Below, one piece after another: positions 8,401-16,232 of a stretch of 64,000 nt of DNA. The notes beneath the pieces were generated by a model. The model did no database searches. It had not been told where the DNA came from and was given only the letters and a program-made list of their open reading frames with translations. The position numbers were made by a program, and so were the translations under genes. The number at the start of each line of letters is the position of its first letter. Position 1 is the first letter of the stretch. Source of the stretch: CAYNST01 sp964434105 (GTDB lineage Bacteria; Pseudomonadota; Gammaproteobacteria; Pseudomonadales; Cellvibrionaceae); NCBI GenBank assembly GCA_964434105.1, contig CAYSTJ010000012.1, positions 1 through 64,000 of the forward strand, given 5' to 3'.

Positions 8401-11181
8401 GGTGGCAATATCCGCAAAGTGCAGGCCGGTTGTGGGCTCGTCCAACAGAAACAGTATGTGGTCCCGCTCTTTCGAACGCGTTACCGCCAGATGCCCGGCC
8501 AGCTTCAGGCGTTGGGCTTCACCACCGCTGAGGGTCGGCACTGCCTGGCCCAGCTGTACATAATCGAGGCCAACATCCGCCAGCGGTTGCAGGCTGCGTT
8601 GTACGTCCGGTTTATCAATAAAAAATGCCAACGCCTCGGCAACCGTCATACCCAGCACATCAGCGATGGACACTGCGCTCGGCTTGCCGCCATCACCGGG
8701 ATCATGCAGCAGCTTGATCTCCAGAATTTCAGCCCGGAACCGTTGACCATCGCAATCCGGACAGCGCAGGTACACATCGCTGAGAAATTGCATTTCCACA
8801 TGCTCAAAACCGTTACCCTGACAGGTGGGGCAGCGGCCGTTGCCAGAATTGAAGCTGAAGGTGCCGGGGGTATAGCCGCGCTCTTTCGCCGCCGGGGTGG
8901 CGACAAACAACTTACGGATGGCGTCGAAGGCGCCGACATAGGTGGCCGGGGTTGAGCGGGTGGTCTTGCCGATGGGGCTCTGGTCGACCATTACCACCTG
9001 ATCGATATGCTGCAGCCCTTCAATGTTCTGATGAGCACCAGGGGCGTCGGTGGGTTGGCCCAGGTGCTTGCGCAGTGCGGGGTACAGCACCTGCCGCATC
9101 AGAGTAGACTTGCCCGAACCGCTCACCCCGGTCAGGCATACCAGCTGCCGCAGGGGGATGGTTACGTCAAGGTTTTTGAGATTGTGCTCACTCGCACCCC
9201 GAATGGTAATGGCGATATCTGGTGGTGATTGCATAGCCGACGCCGCACTACTGAGAAAGCGGGGCGACACTTCGGCAATGGTATTTCTGTTAATAACGGC
9301 AAGCGCAGGCGCACTCACCTGCTCACTACCACTCAAATACCGGGCGGTCAGGTTGTTGCGGCGTTTCAGCAAGGCGGCCGGCGTGCCGAAAAATTCGATT
9401 TCACCACCCATGCGACCCGGCCCGGGGCCGATATCCAAAATGCGGTCTGCGGCCAGAATGACCTGCGGATCATGCTCGACCACCAACAGGGAGTTACCGG
9501 CATCCCGCAAACGTTGCAGCACGGCCACCAGCCGCTGAATATCGCGCGGGTGTAAACCGGTGCTGGGTTCATCCAGAACAAACAGGGTATTGACCAGTGA
9601 CGTACCCAGCGCAGTGGTCAGGTTGATCCGCTGCACTTCGCCGCCGCTCAGGGTGCGCGACTGACGATCCAGTGTCAGGTAGTCCAGCCCGACTTCGCAC
9701 AGGTAGCGCAGGCGTGCGCGGATTTCGTCCAGTAGCAGCTGGCCAGCCTCGTCGACCCTTGCATCATCCTCATCCTTGCCTGCTGCCTGAAAAAGTTCGC
9801 CGCCACGCAAATTTTTAAAAAACTCGCCACAGCGAGCGAGGGGCAACTGCATAACATCCTGAATATTGAGTCCCGGCAGTTGCTCAAAGCGCTCGGCTGG
9901 CAAGGTTGCGCCCACTGGCACGAAGCGAGTGCGTCCGGCCAGCGCCTGCTCGGCGGCATCGACGGAACCGACCCGCCACCACAACGACGCCGGCTTCAGT
10001 CGTGCACCACCGCAGGTCTGGCAGGGTGTATAGGCGCGGTATTTGGAGAGCAGTACGCGGATATGCATTTTGTAGGCTTTGCTTTCCAGCCAGTCGAAAA
10101 AGCGACGCACGCCATACCAGACACCCTCGTCCCAGTCGCCCTCGCCTTCCAGCACCCACTGGCGCTGCGCCTCGGTCAAATCGGACCAGGGTGTATCAAC
10201 GGGTATACCGCGACGTTTTGCGAACTTCAGCAGTTCGACCTGAATCTCGTTGTAACTCGGCGTCTGAATCGGTTTGATGGCGCCGGCTTTGAGGCTTTTG
10301 CGCGCATCCGGCACCACCAGGTCATAGTCCACACCAATAATTCTGCCAAAACCGCGACAGCTTTCGCAGGCGCCAATGGGCGAGTTAAAGGAGAACTGGC
10401 TGGCGCTGGGATCGGGGTAGTCGATGTCGCAGGCAGGGCAATGGTGATGGCTGGAAAAACGGGCGGGCTCCCCCGGTGACGACGCCCGGGTTTGTGAGTC
10501 TTCACTCAACGGATATATCAACACATGGCCTTTGCCAAGGTGCAACGCCACTTCCAGCGCTTCGGTCAGACGACTGCGGTTATCTTCCGTCAATCGCAGC
10601 CGGTCCTGCACCACCTCAACCCGGTTGCCTTCGCGCCTGTGCACGCGGGCATAGCCCTGCTGATTAAGCAGCTGCAATACGTCGGCGTCGCTGAGCGTTT
10701 CCGGCACATTGATGGGCAGACAGATCATCAGCCGCTGACCATCCGGCCAATCCCGGTAGAGCGCCGCCGCCACACTTTGCGCGGTATCACTCACCACTTC
10801 GCGCCCGCAGCCCTGACAGTACAGTCGCGCCACTCGGGCGAACAGCAGTTTCAGGTAATCGTTAAGCTCGGTCATGGTGCCTACGGTGGAACGTGAGGTG
10901 CGCACCGTGTTGCTCTGTTCGATGGCGATCGCCGGTGGAATGCCGTCGATGCTGTCCACCGCCGGCTTGTCCATCCGGTCGAGAAACTGGCGGGCGTAGG
11001 CGGAAAAAGTTTCCACGTAGCGGCGCTGACCTTCGGCGTAGATGGTGTCAAAAGCCAGAGTGGACTTGCCCGAGCCGCTGACACCGGTAACTACCACCAG
11101 TTCGCCCAGGGGGATGTCGAGATCCAGGTTCTTGAGGTTGTTCTGACGTGCGCCGCGGATGCTGATATGTTCGTGGGTCAT
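5470..11181 (-). CDS. Double-length UvrA-like ABC excinuclease subunit
   Basis: The product is 1903 aa, about twice a normal UvrA (~940 aa). It contains two UvrA-like halves and so four ABC nucleotide-binding domains. TGVSGSGKST Walker A motifs fall near residues 31, 684, 1046 and 1587; LSGGE signatures fall near 508, 882, 1430 and 1777, each followed by a DEPT/S Walker B. Each half keeps paired CxxC zinc modules (for example CPACDID and CESCRGFG, CPTCQGNG and CPDCDGQR). UvrA recognises DNA lesions and loads UvrB in nucleotide excision repair; related paralogues can act in drug resistance. As a covalent tandem, this protein could mimic a UvrA dimer within one chain. The LexA box just upstream supports an SOS repair role. 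It is probably not the housekeeping uvrA. Confidence 0.9.
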   Translation of the reverse strand: MTHEHISIRGARQNNLKNLDLDIPLGELVVVTGVSGSGKSTLAFDTIYAEGQRRYVETFSAYARQFLDRMDKPAVDSIDGIPPAIAIEQSNTVRTSRSTVGTMTELNDYLKLLFARVARLYCQGCGREVVSDTAQSVAAALYRDWPDGQRLMICLPINVPETLSDADVLQLLNQQGYARVHRREGNRVEVVQDRLRLTEDNRSRLTEALEVALHLGKGHVLIYPLSEDSQTRASSPGEPARFSSHHHCPACDIDYPDPSASQFSFNSPIGACESCRGFGRIIGVDYDLVVPDARKSLKAGAIKPIQTPSYNEIQVELLKFAKRRGIPVDTPWSDLTEAQRQWVLEGEGDWDEGVWYGVRRFFDWLESKAYKMHIRVLLSKYRAYTPCQTCGGARLKPASLWWRVGSVDAAEQALAGRTRFVPVGATLPAERFEQLPGLNIQDVMQLPLARCGEFFKNLRGGELFQAAGKDEDDARVDEAGQLLLDEIRARLRYLCEVGLDYLTLDRQSRTLSGGEVQRINLTTALGTSLVNTLFVLDEPSTGLHPRDIQRLVAVLQRLRDAGNSLLVVEHDPQVILAADRILDIGPGPGRMGGEIEFFGTPAALLKRRNNLTARYLSGSEQVSAPALAVINRNTIAEVSPRFLSSAASAMQSPPDIAITIRGASEHNLKNLDVTIPLRQLVCLTGVSGSGKSTLMRQVLYPALRKHLGQPTDAPGAHQNIEGLQHIDQVVMVDQSPIGKTTRSTPATYVGAFDAIRKLFVATPAAKERGYTPGTFSFNSGNGRCPTCQGNGFEHVEMQFLSDVYLRCPDCDGQRFRAEILEIKLLHDPGDGGKPSAVSIADVLGMTVAEALAFFIDKPDVQRSLQPLADVGLDYVQLGQAVPTLSGGEAQRLKLAGHLAVTRSKERDHILFLLDEPTTGLHFADIATLLGALRQLQAAGHSLLVIEHNLDVMLAADWLIDIGPEGGDAGGELLAAGTPAQIVDGQNSHTARALREYQQSKARKALPSTATRKRKNKAERVISVHKAREHNLKNIDVTLPRDKLTVITGVSGSGKSTLAFDLIFGEGQRRYLESLNAYARQFVQPASRPDVDAIYGIPPAVAIEQRTSRGGRKSTVATLTEIYHYLRLLYVKLGTQHCPDCQVPIEPQTLAAILARVQKDYRYREVTLLAPMVVARKGIYRELAQWAAERGYTQLRVDGEYLPTDPWPQLDRYREHSIELPLRQLQVSPDNERQLIEGLEQALALGNGVVIVTPAGRATKSKTKSQKVNSKRNTDGNQPGGERLFSTQRACPCCGNGFDELDPRLFSYNSKHGWCSSCYGTGTALAGFDEAQTGEENNWLPEEGDAIVERTCPSCEGRRLNPTALAVRFRERSIAELAALPVDSAERWFAKLKLKANEQAIARDLLAEMHSRLQFLQKVGLNYLSLDRAAPTLSGGEAQRIRLAAQLGSNLQGVCYVLDEPTIGLHTRDNRRLIETLRELQQQGNTVVVVEHDEDTMREADHLIDMGPRAGVNGGEVVACGSLAQLMRSKDSLTGQMLSQPLRHPMADIRNVDMRALWSQEKLCIEGASQNNLTGVDLTIPLRQLVAITGVSGSGKSTLIRSVLYPNLKMAIANKRKKKHAWISATNVTGWEAIDRILEVDQTPIGKTPRSCPATYIGIWDTIRKLFAGTVDARLRGYTPARFSFNAGDGRCDACGGHGMQKIEMNFLPDVRVPCEVCRGWRFNDETLSVRYKDKHIGDVLAMNIDEAATFFEPITKLHHALCLLQDVGLGYLTLGQQSPTLSGGEAQRIKLVAELAKAHMTPEDARGRTAQHNLYVLDEPTVGLHMADVEKLLRVLHRLVDAGNTVLVIEHNLDVVAEADWVIDMGPEGGQGGGRIVAQGPPGTIVKRKRSHTGRYLGELLGG

Positions 11182-11206
11182 GGAGGGATGGAGTCCGGTT
11201 GAAATG

Positions 11207-11222
11207 CTGGCTTAATATACAG
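11207..11222 (-). promoter_or_regulatory. LexA box upstream of the UvrA-like gene
   Basis: The plus strand reads ctggcttaatatacag, which fits CTGT-N8-ACAG at seven of the eight conserved positions and keeps CTG-N10-CAG spacing. It lies 25 bases upstream of the start codon at 11181, where a repressor would block a promoter. Placement in front of a UvrA-family gene makes SOS control likely; this is inference from motif and context. Confidence 0.65.
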
Positions 11223-11608
11223 GAGTGTGTCGGATGGACCAAGGGGTGTTGAGAATTTGATGTACGCATTGCATCCAGCCAACGGCGTTGTCGGTCGTTC
11301 AGGTAGAACAACCACACGACGCTTCCTCCGCCTTTTTGGCTGAAAAAATGGCCTCCGGCAGTTGTGCCGATGAAACGTCAACAGACCCTACGGCCAGAAT
11401 GGGTGATAGCGGCTCGGGTGGTATTGGCATCTGGCCGCTCGCACAATAGTACGACGGACAGAATCCCGGTCGATTAAAAGCCGTGTTCCAGACGGCATGA
11501 CCGAATATCTAACGCTAAGCGGCATCTTGTGACTCGCCCCACGCACAGTACCAGACCGGAAGACTGGATACTCAAACTTTTCCTCCGGCCTGCAGATACT
11601 CCCGGGGA
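11223..11608. other. Intergenic region between the 1213-aa gene and the UvrA-like gene
   Basis: About 390 bp, holding the promoter side of the UvrA-like gene and the 3' flank of the 1213-aa gene. The open frames seen here are antisense or short. No terminator with a clear T run was found. Confidence 0.4.
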
Positions 11609-14600
11609 TCAGTTTCCGCCCGGGTACCCCCGCACCAAAACCCGCCGTACGTGCCTGTTTAAACCGGACACCGTGATGACTGTGACGACGTATCGCGCGC
11701 GCCATGCCTCACCAATGATCTCCTGGATGGCCGCTTCGCGACTGAAAAAGCGGACGTGTTGTCCGCTGAAGGATTCCAAAGTAAACCCTTCAAAATCGCC
11801 AAAATGGTCGAACAAAATACCGCTGACCTTGCCAGATGTGATACCCGGTTTCACTCTTTCAGGATCAGCGAGGCCATTCGTATCGTCAAGCCAATCGTCC
11901 TCGCCCGGTTCAAACCAGGGGTTATCTGCCTCAGTGGCACTGCCCGGCAACTTATCATTTCCATTGTGGATTAGCTCATCATCTCCCATCGGGAGTTTGC
12001 CGATGTTGCCGTCTGGCGTGGACGGAATGCCAAATGGATTGCCGCCCAGTGCCTGTACTTTTTTGGTCATGAGTTCGATGTAGTAAAGAAAAGTTTTATA
12101 CCAGCGGCTGTCCCTGCGCAACGCTTCGGCACGCCAGCGGAGAACGGAAAGAAGCCGCAGGTGGTGAATGAGCATGGCCTTCCCGGTAGAGACAGGCACG
12201 CCGAGCTGAAAGCCGCCGATAGTCTCTCGCCAGTCGCCTGCCTGACGGCTGGCTATTGCAATCTCCGCCGGATCGGGGTCATGCAGAATGATGGCACCAT
12301 CGCCCACCATGTCGAACACTGAAAGGTCCGTTATCAGGCGCCGATTGTCACCCAGATCGTACACGTGTCGCTGCTTGCGCGCTTCACCCTTTCTTGCGCG
12401 GCCACTGTTCGCAAGGTCGGCGTCGTTTCCGGTATGACTTTTCAGCGCTGCAATAATCTTTTGTGCTTCCTTTCCAGTAATCCGCTCGACCCTGGGCGGT
12501 TTTATTTCGGCCGCTCTGCTACGGTGGGTAATCTGTCGCACGGACAGATCAAAGCGTTGGCCCTTTTTTATGCCGAGGGGAAACGCTGCCGTTATCACGC
12601 CGGTCTGGCGATGCAGGCTTCGAGGCACGGGAATATAGCGCACGCCACCAGCCGGCAGGATGACGGTATGCTCGTCTTCGACCCGAATTTCGTGATAGGG
12701 ATAGAGCCTGTCGGCGAGTTCGACGACATCGTGGGCACGCCAGGTCGGTATATGGATGCTGGTATAGGTTCCGTCGGGAACGGCACCGTGCCATTCCAGC
12801 AATAGCTCATCGGATATCCGCGAGTCAGAGATTGGAGCGGGCGTAGCCTCGATTTCGAAGGTGTGCAGCGCCATACGTGACGCATCAAGGCCGGGATTGG
12901 CCACTTCGCTCAGGGCTATATTGCGTTGCGCCAGCTTGTCGGACGTCGACGGCTTGGCACCATCCGGTATCGGTGTGCCGGCAAATTCGATTTGCGCAAC
13001 CAGGCATTGATGTTCGCCCATCAGATGGGTGGACAGGCTCACTGGCGCGCCGCCACCCATTGGCGTAACCGGCAGATAGGGCTCGTTCAGATTATTATCG
13101 ATCAGCGCCCCGAAGAACGTGTTCGTTTCGCTGTCGGGAATGGGCGCAATGGATTGTACGTTGGCACTGTCGGTTTGTGCGGCGGGTGTCGCGCTGCGGT
13201 TCTGTGAAAAGCAGGGAAAGGACAGCCACTCGTCACCGTTTGATGTCACTCCGGGCAATGCAATTGGATTGGCACCGGGCGTCATTTTATAACCTGCCAG
13301 CGGCTCGCTGCCGGTCGGATTGCGATATGTCAGGGCCGCCGTGGTCTGCGAGGTAAAGATGCGAAAAAATACGCGGACCTGATCCGCCGCCACGGACTCT
13401 CCGTTCAACCGGACACGCGCGATTGCAAAATTGTACACGTTTTTGCCCGTCTCCGACGTTGTGGGAAACGGACTTAACGCAGAATCCGCCTGCAGCAGGC
13501 TCAAGCTCTCAAACTGCGAGACGCTGATTGAAGACATCAGAGCCCGAATAAAGTCATAGGCCTGCGCTTTGGATGCGCCCGCCGGCAAGGTCGTACCAAA
13601 AACAGATTCTCCTTCTACCACGCGGAAAACGCGCAAGTCGGAACTCAGCCAGGTTTTCGCATTGCCATTAGCCAGATCCAGCATAAACGGGTTCGCGGAT
13701 TTCACCAGTTGAATCCAGGCCGAATCCGTCAGGGGCATTGCTGTGGCGCTGGACGACAAGGTTGCATTTACCCGATAGTTTTTTTGTTCCCCCATGAAGC
13801 TGAAAGCGTTCTCGTTGGAAAAATGCAATCGATAGGTAAAGGTGAAGCGCTGGATCCGGTCCGGCAGAGACGGTGCATCGCTATCAACCGCGATGGGGGT
13901 GATTGTTATACCGTCTGCATCAACCGGGACGACATTCGGCGCCCAGTTATTCAGATCAGACATGGACGGTGACAGCGTGTCGACCGGTCCGCCCGGAAGC
14001 TGGCCGGGCTTTAACCCGTCTACCGTGACCAGAATGGCACCGTCGAAAGACGAGCCGGCGCTCACTTCGTCTTCGCTGAACGTACTGCGCTCCAAAATCA
14101 AACCAATGGCCGGGCGCGGCCGGGCCAACCAGCGGGTAATATTGACAAACGTGGCCTTAATGTCGGCAAAGGTCTGCTCGGCCCCGGCGTAATTAAAACC
14201 CTGGCCTTTTTCCGCATCCGGACCGGCCTTCGCTTTCTTTTCATCGGTGTCGATTCGGGAATCACCCGTGAGGTTGATGTCGATATAGTGATGAAACGTC
14301 GCGCCGGTCACTACCCGACCGACACCCACCTTTCGACCATCGTAAGCGCAGAACGTGTTTACTGTTTTAGGTGTAGCCAATGTGTTGTCGATGACGTTGT
14401 TACTGAAGGCATACCTTTGCGACTGCTCAAGCACTTGTCCTGTGGCAATAACCTTTGGGGGCTCCCGGTTGCCATCGATAACCGGAAATTCTACAAAACC
14501 CGGAGGCAGTCCTGCCGGCAGCGTATGTGTGTAGTGATGTTCAAGCAGCTCGGCATCGCCCACCGTCTGCCCTTCGTGCATATGATCCGGATAAAGGGTT

Positions 14601-15250
14601 ATGTCCTCGCCATCGCGTCGCAGAATGGGATGCGCGGGGGATGTGCTCGGTACAATTGGTTGAGGTATTGAATCAGATTGATTCTCGAAATAAACGTGAC
14701 CATCGTCCGTACCATCGTTATTGAGGTCATAATCCCCAAGCGGATTTTTTTGCACCGTATCGGCGCGGCCCGCTGATATGACCGGGAAGTTCCGCGGGAA
14801 GTCACCGGGCATGGGAGAAGCGCCGTCACCTTCGCCGAACCAGGCACGCATCGCTCTTACCCGCGGGATATGACCACACATATCCGCGCCTATACTGTCG
14901 TGGTCCCCTGTCGCAAACACACCACCACCGGCGTCCATAAACGCAGCAATAGCGCCCATTTCGGCGGCTTCCAGCAAATTGTTACCACTCGATACGGTGG
15001 AACCGGGAAACTGGTTGCGTCCCTCATAGCCGAACAGCCAGATAACATCATAATCGAGCAGATTGGCGCTGGTAGCAAAATTAAAATCGGGGATATCGCC
15101 ATCACCGGCAGCGTTGCGGTGTGCACGCGTTACCTGCATACCTGCATTAGTGAGCGTATTCACCAAGGTGGTATAGGTGAAGTCCGGGACTGCTGCCGGC
15201 TCCGCAAAACGATAGGCGCCATCAAGAACAATAAGAACCTGAATTGCCAT
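11609..15250 (-). CDS. 1213-aa orphan protein with ThuA/amidotransferase-like N-terminus
   Basis: The first ~380 residues read like a class-I-amidotransferase or ThuA-type fold: MAIQVLIVLDGAYRF at the start, LLDYDVIWLFGYEGR, then AAFMDAGGGVFATGDHDSIG, and later FHHYIDINLTGD. Residues ~390-900 look beta-rich, the region around 900-1000 is basic, and the C-terminus carries SGILFDHFGDFEGF and a final strand-rich segment. There is no signal peptide or membrane segment, so it should be cytoplasmic unless exported by an unusual route. The start is supported by GGAGG nine bases upstream. A glutamine amidotransferase Cys-His-Glu triad is not evident, so an enzyme activity cannot be claimed. The family is not recognised. 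Confidence 0.75.
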   Translation of the reverse strand: MAIQVLIVLDGAYRFAEPAAVPDFTYTTLVNTLTNAGMQVTRAHRNAAGDGDIPDFNFATSANLLDYDVIWLFGYEGRNQFPGSTVSSGNNLLEAAEMGAIAAFMDAGGGVFATGDHDSIGADMCGHIPRVRAMRAWFGEGDGASPMPGDFPRNFPVISAGRADTVQKNPLGDYDLNNDGTDDGHVYFENQSDSIPQPIVPSTSPAHPILRRDGEDITLYPDHMHEGQTVGDAELLEHHYTHTLPAGLPPGFVEFPVIDGNREPPKVIATGQVLEQSQRYAFSNNVIDNTLATPKTVNTFCAYDGRKVGVGRVVTGATFHHYIDINLTGDSRIDTDEKKAKAGPDAEKGQGFNYAGAEQTFADIKATFVNITRWLARPRPAIGLILERSTFSEDEVSAGSSFDGAILVTVDGLKPGQLPGGPVDTLSPSMSDLNNWAPNVVPVDADGITITPIAVDSDAPSLPDRIQRFTFTYRLHFSNENAFSFMGEQKNYRVNATLSSSATAMPLTDSAWIQLVKSANPFMLDLANGNAKTWLSSDLRVFRVVEGESVFGTTLPAGASKAQAYDFIRALMSSISVSQFESLSLLQADSALSPFPTTSETGKNVYNFAIARVRLNGESVAADQVRVFFRIFTSQTTAALTYRNPTGSEPLAGYKMTPGANPIALPGVTSNGDEWLSFPCFSQNRSATPAAQTDSANVQSIAPIPDSETNTFFGALIDNNLNEPYLPVTPMGGGAPVSLSTHLMGEHQCLVAQIEFAGTPIPDGAKPSTSDKLAQRNIALSEVANPGLDASRMALHTFEIEATPAPISDSRISDELLLEWHGAVPDGTYTSIHIPTWRAHDVVELADRLYPYHEIRVEDEHTVILPAGGVRYIPVPRSLHRQTGVITAAFPLGIKKGQRFDLSVRQITHRSRAAEIKPPRVERITGKEAQKIIAALKSHTGNDADLANSGRARKGEARKQRHVYDLGDNRRLITDLSVFDMVGDGAIILHDPDPAEIAIASRQAGDWRETIGGFQLGVPVSTGKAMLIHHLRLLSVLRWRAEALRRDSRWYKTFLYYIELMTKKVQALGGNPFGIPSTPDGNIGKLPMGDDELIHNGNDKLPGSATEADNPWFEPGEDDWLDDTNGLADPERVKPGITSGKVSGILFDHFGDFEGFTLESFSGQHVRFFSREAAIQEIIGEAWRARYVVTVITVSGLNRHVRRVLVRGYPGGN

Positions 15251-15859
15251 AATCTAGTACCTCCATAAAAAATCCACGGCATCCGCCAGGCAATCGCAGT
15301 AAAATAACATTGCAATTATTCTGCACAAGCAGACATTGAATCCATCCTATGCTCATTAAGCCCCTTACCATGTGAACAATTACCGCTCGGAACGTGAATA
15401 ATGCCGTTTTGCAATGGTCCACAAAAAGGAGGAAAACGGGCACGCCGCCGTAACAGATCTGCCAGGCAGCAATCTGTGAGAGAAATCGGAAATCCAGAAT
15501 GTCTGAAGGTTATCGGTGAACCACCAGCACAGGGCAGATAACGCCAACAATCCGCGCTCGCAGGGGTATTTGCCGTAGCTGCAGTCGGATTTTTCCAACC
15601 CGCCCGCAGCTTTTCTGCCGTACGCAGTCTACCGCCCGGTGCCTGACCAGCCAACACCACCGTGCTATTGCTCAAGGGCCCGGTGCTGAATGACGGCGAC
15701 AGTCCTGCGGTAGGCGGCATGGGCAGCCGGGGTCTGTTCGGCAAATTTCTGGTCGTGATCCGACCGGGTTGCCTGGTTGCTGCCAGCACTGGGCCGATAT
15801 CGGGAACTGCCCGCAACAAGACCGCCGCGAGCCAAGACATTCAGACACTCCCCGAGCGC

Positions 15860-16180
15860 CTAATGTACCAGTACTGCCAGCTCCAGCCGGATAGCGTTTT
15901 CTCCCAGGAGATTAATCACATACCGGGCTTGAACATTAGGATCGTAGCCGGCCTCATCAAAATACTCGGTGTGAATGAGCAGGCCATCAATAGGCGCCAG
16001 TCCTATAGTTTCACCCCGGTCATTGTCGCTCGGGATATCATGCCCAGACGTGTCGAATCTCCTGTAGTTATACATAGCTCCCACATACAGCATGGTGTTG
16101 GGAATATCGTGTTCTATTTTGCCTGTCAGGATGTCTACACTACCTCTTTTGCTGGAATCCAAGTATGGCATCCATCTCCT
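15860..16180 (-). pseudogene. Remnant of a putative outer-membrane porin
   Basis: The minus-strand frame reads VDILTGKIEHDIP, LYVGAMYNYRRFD, GETIGLAPIDGLLIHTEYFD and ARYVINL, ending LAVLVH and a stop. Alternating strand pattern and the PIDGLLI-EY block resemble the C-terminal half of Porin_7-type putative porins. There is no signal peptide, no N-terminal half and no terminal Phe, so this is a broken gene. The DNA further left (15251-15859) has no convincing gene; a 174-aa open frame there looks like chance coding. Confidence 0.45.
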
Positions 16181-16232
16181 GACTGGCCCCCATCCAGGCA
16201 TCGACTAATAAGCTGAAACTTATTATTGATAA

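Noticed and set aside
15316..15840. 174-aa leftward open frame
   Set aside because: Arg/Pro/Ala-rich, no domain or ribosome site, and overlapped by other equally weak frames; treated as non-coding next to the porin remnant.
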